This document shows positions 25,778-38,122 of a stretch of 64,000 nucleotides of DNA, piece by piece. The stretch is from Dillenia suffruticosa. Taxonomy: Eukaryota > Streptophyta > Magnoliopsida > Dilleniales > Dilleniaceae. Location: assembly GCA_033439265.1 (NCBI GenBank), contig JAVTVX010000019.1, positions 6,517,501 to 6,581,500 on the forward strand. The letters run 5' to 3'. The translations under genes and the position numbers were made by a program. The notes below the pieces were generated by a model, which worked only from the letters and a program-made list of their open reading frames with translations, did not search any database and had not been told where the DNA came from. Numbering within the stretch: the first letter of the stretch is position 1; each line of letters begins with the position of its first letter.

Positions 25778-28294
25778 GAGTTCTAAGAACTCAAGCACTT
25801 ACATATTCTCTCATTCTCTACATATTTTTCCCTTTAGCTATCAAATATTTAGCCAATCAACTATAATTTAATTGATACTATTTACTTCTTTTTAGAGATC
25901 TCTTTTCTTTTGTTTTTTTTTTTTTTTTAAATGGAACTACCATATATTTAGGGTAGTAAATTATAGCTAGTTTATTATTTATCATAATCAATGGTCATAA
26001 ATTTTTCAGTGATGGCTTAAGATTAAGAGTGTTAAAATTTTGACGAGTTATCATAAACAATTCTTGCACTTTTGAGTAATTTTTTATATCATTGATATCT
26101 ATGAAGCATAAAATATGATATTGATATCTATGAAGCATAAAATATGATATTTGATTCGTAGAGAATTAAATTTTTGGACGTTAGGTTTATATTCTCCACG
26201 TCGATGGATATAGAGGTTGAGGCTTTGACAACAAGTCGATGATTGTCATATTTGGATTCTATTTGGATACAGCGGTGGAGGTTAAAAACAAAAGGTGACT
26301 TTTTTTAGTATTAATTAATATTTGATTTTTTGGTTTTATATTTAGATTTTATGTAATTTTTATGTTAATTATGATATGAAATTTATGATAATTGATTTTA
26401 TATTTTTAAATATTATGTTAATATTTTATAAATGCGAGAAAAATCCATCCTATTCTATAGTCATCTCATTTTTTTTTTTGTCCTTATGGCTAGTATATCA
26501 TTTGGTATCTGAGATTTCATCCCAATTAATTCAGACCGACCTAACTGTCGGGTCCCATTTGAAGGGAGGTTTATCAATATTATTTTTTTTTTTTGCTTAA
26601 AAAAGTCAAACTTTTGATCTGATTAAAAAATGAAGATATTTTTTTTACCTATACTAACAAGTGCCGGTATAACCGTCTCGTTTTTGTGAGACGATTTTAC
26701 GAGCAGAAATTTTTTTTTGACGGGATGGAAATAGAATAGAAAAATGCAAAATTCGCTTTTAGCGGGACGAGAACGATACAAAGTAGATGGCATGGTTAAC
26801 CGTCCCGTAATCATCCCTCCCTAGCAAAAGTTATGATGCAAAATGATATCATCATCCTAAAACTTATAATTTATCTTTTTAAAATTTATAATTTACCCCC
26901 CAAAAGTTTAAAAAATAAATTAGCCCAATAAAAATTTTAAGAAAATACTTCCAAATATTATTTAACTGTAGGCTCCACCATAAATTTAGTCATAAAAAAT
27001 TTATCATTTTTAGTAATTTTTCTTTCTCTATAATTGTTAAATTTATTTACTAAAAATGATAAATTTTTGTCTATCAGAACCTAATTGTCAAAATTTATTT
27101 ATTCTTTTATTCATTAAATAATATTATAAATTAAATATCTCATTTTGTAAATTTTAATCCTTTTCTTCAATTTTTGCACAAGTTTCTTGCTTTCCCTGCA
27201 TTTTAATTTTTTTTAAAATTATTTTTAACTACACTCTTATTATTCACTGGTTATCAAGCAATTTCTTTTTTTCTTTTTTTGTTTTTTCTTTTAACAAAAA
27301 ATAATTATTATTTAGAATATTCTTTTGACAACTTAAGATAACCTCAAAAAAATTAAAGATAATATTCTTTTATTTTTACAATACAAACAATTAAAATATA
27401 TTAATTAGTAATAATTTGACTAATTTCGTCCTCTTTCTCGTAAAATTTAAAAAATATAGTAATCTCTCCTGTCTAAAAAAAAAAAAAAAAAAAAAAACAT
27501 ACCCTTAAAATATATGATACCATACTCTCCCTAAAAATATTTTTTAACTCCACGATTGACCATCCTGTGAACCAAAATTTTGATCGGTTATCTCGTGAAT
27601 TCTTCTATCCCATTAAATATCGGGACAAAAAAGCACCAAAATTTAAGGTTCATACGACGAATTAGGTTGTAATTTTCTTGGGGATTCAAAGTTTAGTGGT
27701 TTGGTAGATAAATTTCTGACAGCTGAAAGGATGGTTTAGACAATTACATTGTACGGCAACATTATTAGATGGGCTCAGGAAAGTGTACAATGAAACTGTT
27801 CCAAGGACTCTGCAACTCTGTTGAAGTGTGTCTGGACGGACGGATGGATTAACAAGAGAGTTGTGTAGTGTTGGGGTCCCCCCACACTCCACCCCTCTCT
27901 TTATAAGGGTAGGGTCCTTTTTGTCAGTACCTGCTCAATTCCTCTTTTCCTGGCCTGCTTTGCCTCACGGACTGCTCTTCCTGTCTCAACCAACCTCTTG
28001 TAAAATTTTTTATTAATGCAATTTATTGATACAAGTGATATTACATGCGAAAGAAAAATCAAAAATAAAAACTATTTATTTATTTTTAAAGGTAAACTGG
28101 TTCTTATCTGGCTTTGTTCCTCAACCAAATAATAAAATTTTGAATAGTTTATAAGTCATGAATGGGAAAGCCACATCTGAGAATCCAAGGAGACCCATCC
28201 CAATAGGAAATACTGGCGGTACTTTTGATGTCTGACCAAAAGATCCCACAAGATCAGGTGAATTTTCAAAGTGGGGCTAGAATTTTAGTCATGA
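25778..28294. other. intergenic region, AT-rich, with minor repeats
   Basis: No gene is seen. A two-copy tandem duplication of a 37-base unit ending in GAAGCATAAAATATGATAT lies at about 26085-26151. A SINE remnant lies at 26465-26600 and a 23-base A run near 27475-27496. Around 27870-28030 the order CTCTTTATAAGGG then TTATTAATGCAA resembles the promoter-to-polyadenylation part of an LTR, but no ends were found. Confidence 0.55.
26465..26600 (-). mobile_element. truncated tRNA-derived SINE
   Basis: On the - strand, GAATTAATTGGGATGAAATC followed by TCAGATACC and an A tail (a T run at about 26469-26479 on the + strand) matches the 3' half of the SINE at 36824-37006, which reads GATTAATCGGGATGAAATCC. 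The tRNA-like head is missing or unrecognisable. Confidence 0.5.
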
Positions 28295-28302
28295 CATATG
28301 CT

Positions 28303-31300
28303 TAGACTGGAAACCGGGCAGGTTTGGACCCGAAAACGGGCCCGGCTGGCCCGGGTCAAGCCCGAAACCGGAATCGGCCCAAAGCTACAGTAAACCAGCC
28401 CGACCCGGAACCGTTTCCTGTAGCGGGCCGGGCCGGTTCAAAAAATTGAACCGGGAACCGGCCCGGTTTGGAAAACCGGCCCGGACCGGAACCGGCACAG
28501 AACCGGCCCAGCACGGAACCGGCCCGGCCCGGCCGGTTCCGGTTCAAATTTCCCCATTTTTTTTTAATTTTGAAATTTTTTTCCAATTTTACCCATCCCA
28601 ACAGCTATAAAACGGCTACTTTTGAGGTTATTTTGGTCCATAGGGTCAAAAAATTTTCTTATAAATACCTTATACCCTATTTCCAAAATCTCCACAACAA
28701 AATCTCTCTCTCTCACATCTACATTCTCTCAATATTACTACATTCTCTCATTATTATTTCCTTTGTATTACCATTTTTTATATCATTTCCATCATTTTCT
28801 ACACTATTATCTACACCATTTCCATCAATTTTTACACCATTTCATCACCTTATACACCATTTTCATTTTTCTCCATTATCTACATTTCCACAATTATTTA
28901 CATTTCCACCAATTTTTACACCATTTCTATTCTCTTATACCACATTACCTACACCATTTTTTTTTACCATTTCCATTAAATTCTACACCATTTCCATCAA
29001 AATTTACACCATTTCATCACCTTATACCCCATTATCTACATTAATCAAGATTTGAGAAGATTTCAAGGTTGGGAGCTCATTCAAGATTTTGCGAAAAATA
29101 ACTGCGGTATTCGTCAAATCGGTATATTTAAATTTTTTGCATATTTATTTTTTTGCATTTGCATTACATTTGTATTATCTTTTTAAAAAATTTAATTTTA
29201 AATTTCCTTTAAAAAATTTTATCGTATATATTATTTTAAAAATTTTAATCTTAATTTTTTTTATAAAATGGCCGGAACACACTCTTCACAATCTTCTCAA
29301 CAATCTCCTCTTCCTCCATTTTTTGAAATTCCCGATCATATAGATATTGAAACTTTTTTGGAAGAAACCGAATCTAGTAACACTGAATCTAACACAACAC
29401 AAATTAAAAAAAATGATTTTAATATATGGACATTTTTTGAAAGAAAAAATGATGAACAAAAAGCAATTTGTAAAATTTGTTATCAAAAATATAAATTTTT
29501 AAAAGGTTGGGGGGTAGGCACACTTAAGAGACACTTAATTAATAATCATCCAGATAAATTACCACAAACAAAACAAACACAAATTTCTACGGGGGGAGGT
29601 AATATAATTGGTACATTTAAATATAATTCGGATAAAGAAAAAATTGGACAAATAAAATGACTAGCAAGAAAAGAATTACCACTTGGTATAGTTGCATGTC
29701 CTGTATTTGAAGAATATGTCCAAAAATATTTACAACCCGATTATAAAAAAAGTAGTAAAAAATCCGGTAGGATGAGATCGTTAGATAGACATCAGGAATT
29801 AAAAAATGGTATACTTACAGAATTTATGACTAGTCAATGTAAATTTTCATTAATTTCGGATAGTTGGAAAAGTGAGCATAAAAAAGAATATTATATTGTA
29901 GTAACATGTCATTGGATAAATAATTCATGGTCTTTACAAAAAAGAATTTTACCTTTTCAACGTTGGGAATTTCCACATTCTGGTGTATATATAGTTAGAA
30001 TAATTTCAAATGTTGTTTATGATTATGGAATAAGTGATAGAATTTTTTCTATTTCTTTTGATAATGGTTCGGCTAATACTACTGCGGTTAATAATTTAAA
30101 AAATTCTTTAAAAACAATTTTAAATGGAGCTTTTTTTCATGTTAGATGTGCATGTCATATAATTAATTTATGTGTTAAGAATGGTTTAGCAATGGGAGAA
30201 CTATTTTTACAACCTATTCGCGATTTAATTTATCAAATAAGAAATTCTGCTGTAAAAACTCAAGAAATGAGACAATTATGTATTTTACATAACAAAAAAT
30301 ATAAAAAATTTAAAATGAAATGTGACACTAGATGGAATTCAACATATGACATATTACAAGGTGTTCTTCCTTTTCAAAATATTTTAATTGAATTTACAAA
30401 TTCAAATTACGAATATGGTTTTATTGATAATATCGCTTTTGAATTTGCGTCTACACTTACAAAATTATTGGAAATTTTTTATTTATGTACAAAATTATTT
30501 TCTGGATATTATTATCCAACTACTCATTTAATGCTACCAAATCTTTGTAAAATTATTTATGTATTTAATCAATTTGAAAATGAAGAAAGATTTGGTGAAA
30601 TTGTTCTTTCAATGAAAATAAAATTTTTAAAATATTAATCCAAAAATTCTAATTTTATATTTAGTTGCAAGTGCATTAGATCCACGTGTTAAGGTTGAAG
30701 GTGCTGAAATGTTAATAGATTGTTTTGCACAAGCTTTTCCACCTGAAATGTCTATTAACCCACATTTTTTAAAACAACAAACATCTCATACTTTACAATC
30801 AATATTTGAATTATATGAAAAGGAAATTAATAATTTAAATACTAATAATATAGCTAATAGTAGTAGTATTAGTATTTAATCATCTTCATTTTCATTTAAT
30901 CCCTTACACATGTTAGGAAAAAAATAAAAAACTTCTTTATCATCATTTAATAAATTACTTTTATATAAACAAACACATAGATTAGAAGGTTTTGATGATA
31001 TAGATTTATATGATATATTAGGTTGGTGGAAAAATAATGCATCATATTATCCAATTTTGGCCCAAGTGGCTAAAGATGTACTAACCCCTCCGGTATCTAC
31101 AGTACCATCCGAAAGTGCTTTTAGTGTAGGTGGTCGAGTGTTAACCGAAAAACGTACAAATTTAGCGGACGACACTTTAGAAACTTTAATATGCATTAAA
31201 GATTGGAAGGATGCAGAAAAAAGAATACAAGGAATTATCAAAGTCTCGGAAGATGATGAACAAGAAGTTGAAGAAGAAGAAGAATAATAATAATAATAAT

Positions 31301-31815
31301 AATATTAATATTTTTCTTTTATTTACAAGTCATTTTAAATAGAAAAAAAAAATCAAAGTGATGTAATTATCAAAATAATGTAAAAAAAAATAGTGGATTT
31401 AAAAATCCAAGTGATCAGCTTGGTAGTCGACGTACACCGAATTCGGTGGAACCACTCTAAAAATCTTATGTCTCTAATTTTTAATTACAAGTGAATTATC
31501 AAAAGTTAATTAAAAAAAACAAAGTTAAAAAAAATGGAGTTATAAAATTAAAATGGAATTAAAAAATATAGTTAGAAAAAAAATTTAGAAAAACGCAATA
31601 GAAAGAGAAGAAAAAAAAAAAAAAAAAAAAAACCCGAACCGGGCCCGGCCCTGAACCGGCCCGGCCAGGAACTGCCGGTTCCGGTTCAGCGGGCCGGGCC
31701 AGTTCCACAAGGAAAAAAATGGGAATCGGCCCCGGCACCGCCCGGTCTGGCCTAGGAACCGCTGCCGGTCCGGCCCGCGGTTCCTTGAACCGGCCCGGGC
31801 CCGATTACTTCACTG
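28303..31815 (+). mobile_element. full-length hAT-superfamily DNA transposon with a perfect 8-bp TSD
   Basis: Identical 8-bp duplications CATATGCT flank the element at 28295-28302 and 31816-31823. The ends start TAGACTGGAAACCGGGC (left) and, reverse-complemented, CAGTGAAGTAATCGGGC (right), an imperfect terminal inverted repeat with the hAT-like C/T-A-G start. Next to each end is a GC-rich subterminal array of GGCCCGG/CCGGCCC words (28310-28550 and 31633-31803), in sharp contrast to the AT-rich interior. An ACACCATTTCCATCA-like repeat fills 28790-29030, ahead of the transposase. The 3.5-kb length suits an autonomous plant hAT. The transposase is broken by four lesions (see next entry), so this copy is inactive. 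Confidence 0.93.
29268..31287 (+). pseudogene. hAT transposase (BED zinc finger, RNase H-like core, dimerisation domain), broken
   Basis: The start ATG at 29268 opens a frame with a BED zinc finger at about residues 50-95 (WTFFERK, CKICYQKY, LKRHLINNHP). The RNase H-like core follows in the same frame (SDSWKSEHKKEYY, then FDNGSANTTAVNNL and CACHIINLCVKNGL). After a shift the C-terminus carries the hAT dimerisation signature (GWWKNNASYYP, VSTVPSESAFSVGGRVL, LICIKDW), ending at 31287. Four lesions are visible: TGA at 29658-29660, a TAA with frameshift at about 30636-30638, and TAA codons at 30877-30879 and 30925-30927. It is otherwise close to full length, so the decay is fairly recent. It is related to plant Daysleeper/RICESLEEPER-type hAT proteins. 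Confidence 0.9.
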
Positions 31816-32175
31816 CATATGCTTAATAGAGAAATACCAAACATGGGTCCCTTGGTACGCATTGTTCTTTAAATGAATTTAGGTTCAAAATTTATGGGCT
31901 TTCTCAGCAGCAATTTCATGCTCGAGAAACATATGATTTATTTATTTTTATAAAAAATTGTCTAAGAATACCAAAAAAAAATGATTATTATATCCATAAA
32001 ATAGAAAACTCAACAGTAAACTAACTCAGCACTTGTATGGTACAAATTCAAACATAAGCATGAGAAAGGATCATGGTCACTTCTGCACCACAGCAGGATT
32101 AAAATACATATGCCAATAAACAAGGAAAAGTTAATCCTATACATTATCTTTTTTGTGACGGACCAACACCAACCA

Positions 32176-33546
32176 TTAACAACATAGTACACAATGTAGT
32201 ATAAGAGCACATAAAGTACCAAACCAAAGACGTGATGATTGACAGAGCATGCAAGGAGATTGAGAATTCTTCAGAGGCAGAACCAGAGAACCATTTTTGC
32301 CTGTTTCGCATACATTAACACCAATCTTGACACCATAAGCTTCAGATGGATTTAAGCACAGCCCTGCATTCCCACTCAAATCCAGATTCTTCCCTAACCT
32401 CTTCAAGAAACTTGAATTGAAAGGAATGACACCACCTAGCAAATTCCTGCTCAAATTCAGATGATAAATATGTGGGAGAGTGCTCAAACCAACAGGAATT
32501 TCTCCTGACAATCTGTTGCTTTGCAAAGACAATGAACTCAAATTCTTCAGCTGCGAAAAGCTTGAAGGTATTGAACCCGAATAACATGAATTAGCAAGTC
32601 TAAGCTCTTGTAGCTTCACCAAGTCTCCAAATTCAGTGGGCAGATTTATGAACATTGGATTGTCATCCATTATAAAGTACTGCAAGTTCACTAACTTAGT
32701 CAATCCTCTTGGGAACTCCCCGCGAAATCTGTTGTTACTAAGAGCAATGAAAAATAAGGCCTGGAGGTTTTCTATGGTATCTGGAATTCTACCAATGAAC
32801 GAATTCGAGCTCAAATCTAGCTTTTGGAGAAGACCTAGATGCCCGATTGTGCTTGGGATTGCCCCAGTAAGAAAATTATAGCTCAAGTCAAGTCCTACGA
32901 GGTTTTTGAGATTACCCATTTGAAAAGGAATGATGCCTGTGAGCATGTTGTAGCTCAAATCAAGGTGGACTAATGAGTTTAGGCCGAAAAGATCCGTAGG
33001 AATGCCGCGGTTGAGCCTGTTTTGCGACAATGTGAGGATTTGGAGTGACTTCAGTGAAGAGATTTGTGGTGGTATAGGCCCTATAAGAGAAGGGTTTGAT
33101 ATGAGACTGAGCTGTTGAAGTGAAGAGGTTGAGGTTTTATTTGGAGGGAATGAAATGGAAGTTGTAGTGTGAGTGAAGCAATTGAAGAAAAACACTGATT
33201 GGAGAAAAGGGAGTTCAAATATTTGTGAAGGGAATTTGGCAGTGTTTTTGCAAGTTGGGTTTGGTGGAGACCCAAAATCAAGCCGGAAAACATGGTACCG
33301 GTTATCGGTTATTCCCGGTTTGCAGACTAAACCGTGCCAGGTTGAACCGGGTTTACAAGGGTTTGGGTGGGAAGCTCTCCATTTTATGTCGGAGGAAATG
33401 GTTTCCATGATAGTGAACAGTGTCTCTGCTTCCGATGCCTGCATCGTGTATGAAAGTTGTTGATTGGTAGGGGTGACAGGAGTAGAAGGGAATGAAATGA
33501 GGAAGAGAAGAAATACGGGAAGATAAAGCGGAAAAGAGAGAAACAT
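32176..33546 (-). CDS. RLP29: leucine-rich repeat receptor-like protein, RLP29 / TOO MANY MOUTHS type, single exon
   Basis: The 456-residue protein is encoded without introns on the - strand. Residues 1 to about 25 form a hydrophobic signal peptide (LYLPVFLLFLISF). An N-terminal cap with paired cysteines (NPCKPGSTWHGLVCKPG) follows. About ten 24-residue plant-type LRRs run from roughly residue 143, each with an LxxLxLxxNxLxGxIP pattern, for example LVHLDLSYNMLTGIIP. The C-terminus has a hydrophobic stretch (LWFGTLCALILHCVLCC) that could be a membrane anchor or a GPI signal. No kinase domain follows, which defines a receptor-like protein. Several N-glycosylation sites (NLSS, NLSR, NSSF) sit in the LRRs. 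These proteins act at the plasma membrane or apoplast; the substrate or ligand is unknown. PII-2-type LRR proteins are close alternatives. Adjacency to PP5 supports the RLP29 assignment. Confidence 0.88.
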   Translation of the reverse strand: MFLSFPLYLPVFLLFLISFPSTPVTPTNQQLSYTMQASEAETLFTIMETISSDIKWRASHPNPCKPGSTWHGLVCKPGITDNRYHVFRLDFGSPPNPTCKNTAKFPSQIFELPFLQSVFFFNCFTHTTTSISFPPNKTSTSSLQQLSLISNPSLIGPIPPQISSLKSLQILTLSQNRLNRGIPTDLFGLNSLVHLDLSYNMLTGIIPFQMGNLKNLVGLDLSYNFLTGAIPSTIGHLGLLQKLDLSSNSFIGRIPDTIENLQALFFIALSNNRFRGEFPRGLTKLVNLQYFIMDDNPMFINLPTEFGDLVKLQELRLANSCYSGSIPSSFSQLKNLSSLSLQSNRLSGEIPVGLSTLPHIYHLNLSRNLLGGVIPFNSSFLKRLGKNLDLSGNAGLCLNPSEAYGVKIGVNVCETGKNGSLVLPLKNSQSPCMLCQSSRLWFGTLCALILHCVLCC

Positions 33547-35699
33547 TGTATTGTTTGAGGAAATTCAGAGGTCTGTTGTGTTTGGCCTTGAGTTTTTTTG
33601 GGTGGTTTTTAGAAGTGGGTTTATTCATGAGAGAGAGAGAGAGAGAATTGAATAAAGATGTGATTGAAATGATGTGGGGTTGGGGGTGGGGTCATATACA
33701 TGACATTTGAGTGAGCATTTTGAATTGAAACCAAGGTAGGGTCAGAGATAGCAAAAGCATGGAGAGTGAAGAGTCCGGAGGAGTTGTTGGATACATCTAG
33801 GGGGGCATGTTTCATGCCGCTGAGACACAAATAACAACAGCTATCAGCATACTGCTAATTACTTGACGTGAATTGTAAAAGTGTAATTGCCTTGCAAGTT
33901 CTTGTCACTACGATTCTTCTGCTGTCAAAAGGGCCTCCCGTCTATACACTACTTGGCAAGCAAAAAAAGAAAAAAAGAAAAAAAAAAAGAAAAAGAAAAA
34001 TGGTTCTCTGTTAAATGCTAGGGCAATATGGCCCTCTCTAATATTTTATTTTCCATGGCATGAATATTAAAAAAAAAAAACTAAGATCTACATGTTACCT
34101 AATTGACAGTTCTAATTTATCTCAAATTTATTTTATTTTATTTTATTTATAAAATTTTTAATTAAATAAAAAATTATAAAAAAATATAGTTTCACAAATT
34201 GCAACTATTTAAAAAAAATACTAAAATTTTCATAATATATAATTTTTATTAAAAATTTTATCCAGTTTCAATCAAACATAACTTTGACTCTACCAAATAG
34301 GAGTAGAACTGCATTTTTTTTTTTTTTTGTAACAACATAAGTTTTTATCGGATAAAGTTCATCATCTATTAAATTTGATTTGAGCTATATTGATTCTTTA
34401 AAAATAAATTTTTTTTTATATTTATTTTTTTAATTATAAAATTTAAATTTAAAATTTTAATTAAGGGTATCGACATGCATCCGATCATTAGATCAATTTG
34501 GGATGGGTTGTGTGTGTAAATATTTTATATTGATATGGTAAGAGGAGTGGCAGAAAATCCAAGTCCCAATGAAAGAAAATGTAAAATTTTGTGCTTAAAT
34601 TTAGTTATTAAATAGAGGGAGCTCACACAGTTGATCACTGAAATTCATGAAACTGTCAAAAATTGATTATGCCATTAGCTGTTGGCTCAATTCAAAATTT
34701 GCTAAGGTCATGTTTGGCCAAAGAATCCTCATTTCTATACTTCTCCTTACCTACTTTACACAAATCCAAAAACCTACCTTATGTGGTATAGCTAGCTTTG
34801 TATATTGGAACCAAGTGCTTCTCAAGCCTAACTCAATAAAGTTTTTTTTTTTTTTTTCTTTTTTGTTTTAAGGCTGAAGCCAAACAGTCAAACACTCCAA
34901 TTGGGGGGGGGAAGAAGATGGATTATATGTATGTAATATAATTTTGAATCCGACAAAGATCCGTTAACGAAGTGAGAAAATATATGAGAAAATAAAATTA
35001 ACATTCTATTTTGATGGAAAAGATCACGACGTTCTCAATGAAATTGTCTAATGGTACAAACTCTTCTATTTTAATATGATGATTTAAAATTTAAATCCTT
35101 ATATAATTAAAAAAAAAAAAGAAAAAATTCACGACAAAGGCAGGGACACATCACCCCGTTTGACAAAATCTTACCTTGGCCAAAAAGTAAAGGAAGAACA
35201 AGTAACTCTATTGTACCGATAATTTTAACCAATCCCAATTTATTTTTTTAATTAATATGAAAATTTGTTAATAAAAAATAAAATTTTGTAATTTTTAATA
35301 ATTTTATATTAAAAATTTGTAAAAGATTTTAATAACAATTTTTATGTTGAATCAACTTATATTTAAAATTATATTTTGATTAATTTAATTTGAGCGTCGT
35401 TAGATTTAATTTAAATAAAATTCTCATAATATAATTTTTTTTATTTTTAAGTTTTAAATTTAAAATTTAATTTGAAAGTATAATATGTTTATTTATTAAT
35501 TCATTATTTTTGAATGGGTGCCTTCCGTACATTTTTCTCCCGGGGGTGCCTGCACAAATGTCACTGTCAAGCTTTTTATCAGAATTTGGCCCAAAAAAGG
35601 GAAAAGACGAACGTGGGCCGTCTGAGTGTGAAATTCAATTTGGTTTCTGTTAGAATAAAGGTGGGGGTCCGGGCAACTGTGGTCACAACAGCCCCTGGA

Positions 35700-35734
<35 letters not shown>

Positions 35735-36806
35735 GTACTGATTTGACTGCACAGGGAGTGTTGGCATGGGTTCAGAATGCGTACTACTGTCATAAATGTG
35801 CCGGATCATTCGAATGGGGTTTGCGATCCTTAAAAATTGCACTAATTTAGCTTTATTTAATTAAAATAAAATATAAATATTGTAAATATAAATCAAATTT
35901 CCTTATTAAAAACATTAAAATTTTTTATTGCACATCCAAAATGAATGCACAATAAATATACAATACCTTGAAATCCATATTCATAATGGCAGTTATGAAA
36001 ATGTTAATAACTTTAAATAAGAATTAATTTTAATTTTAACATTTTATTTTACTTCATAATAAACTAGATGGAGATTTTTAATTCCTACCCACCCCAGGAC
36101 CAGTGGGTATCCCATGTTGCTCCAGCTACCACATTGATGAATAAGGGGTTAATTTCAGGTAAAATAACTTAGATGCTATGGTAAAAAAAAATTGGATTTT
36201 ATTTTACTAATTTAAAACTAATCATTAATTTGAATAGGAGTATGGGATCACTTGCTATTTACGTAGATACACTAGGAATTGTATGTCTTCCACGTTAATA
36301 AATATTTTTGCCCCTTTAGATATGCGATTCTTTCCTGTCAAATTTGTCATATTGTACTATTATAAATGACCAAATAAATAAATAAATAAATAAAATAATA
36401 TATGACCATGGGCCAAAGCCGTATCAATGATGTGAAGATATCTTAGGACATTCACAATTATTATATTGTGTTATGCAAAGAGACAGTTGACCGAGACAAT
36501 ATGTTAGATTGGTTAATCAAATTTCATGTTCAAAACTTGAGAATGAAAAAAAATTATGTTAGAAAAACCGTCTCCTATATAAGAATTCTTTAGAAATTCA
36601 AAATAGATTAGTCGAATCACGATTTTGGATACTCGTGGTGAAAAAAAAAAATTGTTATTCAAAGGTAAGTTGTAATTGTTGTCTACCAGGATTGAGGTTT
36701 GGGGCTTATGCCTTATTAACCATCCGGTAAATCTTTTAGTCCCAAATTTAGGAAGTGGGTGGATCCTAGTTCTAGGTAAGTGGGCCAATGAAGACTAAAG
36801 CTGCCC
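33547..36806. other. RLP29 upstream region and intergenic spacer
   Basis: A short GA run at 33631-33644 (CT on the gene strand) lies just upstream of the RLP29 start, so the leader is CT-rich. Further out are simple repeats: a GA run at 35704-35731, AAAG-rich DNA near 33965-34000 and a G run near 34902-34910. No other gene was recognised. The open frame at 36513-36788 (- strand) has no recognisable content. Confidence 0.55.
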
Positions 36807-36823
36807 AATTAGACGTGTTTGAT

Positions 36824-37006
36824 GACTCAGTTGGTTTGAGAACTGATGCTCTTTAATCATGATCGGGAGTTCGATCTCCCATGAGAACAGAAAAATCAGT
36901 ATTAGGAGACCTGTTCTCAATTGGGCCCTGTAAGTCGTCGATCTAGATTAATCGGGATGAAATCCGGAATACTGAGTTGGTGGTCTAATCATGGTACCAA
37001 AAAAAA
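36824..37006 (+). mobile_element. tRNA-derived SINE, full length, flanked by a perfect 17-bp TSD
   Basis: Identical copies of AATTAGACGTGTTTGAT lie at 36807-36823 and 37007-37023. Between them is a 183-bp element with a pol III A box (GACTCAGTTGGTTTGAGA) and B box (GGGAGTTCGATCTCCC), a tRNA-unrelated body (GATTAATCGGGATGAAATCC) and the 3' end ATGGTACC plus an A tail. The perfect TSD points to recent insertion. Confidence 0.92.
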
Positions 37007-37023
37007 AATTAGACGTGTTTGAT

Positions 37024-38115
37024 TTGACAGTAGTATTACACTTCTCGGTCCATGAAGTTATTGCCTGAAGGTGACATAATGTTTAATGCATTTGAAATTG
37101 CACCAAAGTTGACTCTGGAAGTTTTGGTTGTGTTTAGAGGCAAATGGCCAGGCCCAGATCCAGTACTCTTACCTATTGTCTTCCCTTATGTGGACGCTTC
37201 CCAGCGTTCACATGATAAGGGACGAAGCCATGCACGAACTGAAGTCTTCTTTAAAAATTCTACACATTAAAAATGACCCCAGAACAATGCCTCCCCCAGC
37301 TGACCCATAAATTAAAATTTCTTCATGGATTTTTGGTCTCCGTTTTGCAGTTCAGAAGAATATAAAGATTAAGGTAGCCCCTTTAGCACTTGAGATCGTT
37401 GGAGACCCACCATAGAGTTCTCACTCAAAAGGTGATTAGCTTCAAGGAAATTGTTTCCAGATGATAGTAAGAATTTGATTTTTCTAGTTCTTCATTTTAG
37501 CCTTCACTCCTGCTCTAATGTTTTTCATCTAAAGCTTTCTGCTTTTTCCAGCTTTCTTCTTAAAATATGGTAATCCATTGTTTGAGGAAATCTCATGTGA
37601 AAAGCTACAATCATCTTATATGTTCGTATATTTTTCCTGCTATCCTAAAACAATCATGTCTGCCATTTGAACTCATTATGAGTTACCAGGCATGGAGTTT
37701 TAGTAATCATGTAAATCGAGATAACGTCCCCCATTTGGCAGGCCATCTTGGACTGACAAATTGTCTGCAATTCTTGATCAAGTTTTCTGTACTTATGTCA
37801 CAACTGTTTAGTCTTTTGCCTGAGAGGTTAAGGAATTGACAAGTTTTACTTTTTGTGGGAGTCAGTAGGATGTCTAAGTTTTGATCATTTTTAGTTTCTG
37901 GAATTTGTCTGAAGTTTCTTGTGTGAACAATGTTGAACTATTGCATCCATTATATCATCATTTATGCTTCCCTCTATGAAGATCTTTTAGATCCAACTAA
38001 TGCACTTTCATTCAAGTAAAAACTAATCGGCTTTTACCCGATCTATGCATAATCTAATATTGTATTGTGATCCTTTACGGATGAAACACATCTTACCTTC
38101 TAATTTGTGACATAA
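37024..38115. other. intergenic, no recognised gene
   Basis: Several open frames of 60-90 codons (for example 37052-37270 and 37567-37839 on the + strand) show no family resemblance. The sequence is moderately AT-rich without evident repeats. Confidence 0.5.
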
Positions 38116-38122
38116 TACAGGA

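Noticed and set aside
26640..26820. Apparent inverted words GTCTCGTTTTTGTGAGACG and CCGTCCCGT
   Set aside because: The pairing is short and does not extend into a consistent terminal repeat, so I do not call an element.
28468..29055. 195-codon open frame ahead of the hAT transposase
   Set aside because: It covers the GC-rich terminal array and a TACACCATTTCC repeat; it is a low-complexity product with no domain.
36824..36900. tRNA-gene-like A and B boxes
   Set aside because: They are the head of a SINE with an A tail and a TSD; no acceptor stem pairing of a true tRNA is evident. The same applies to the boxes near 14910, 24430, 52160 and 56930.
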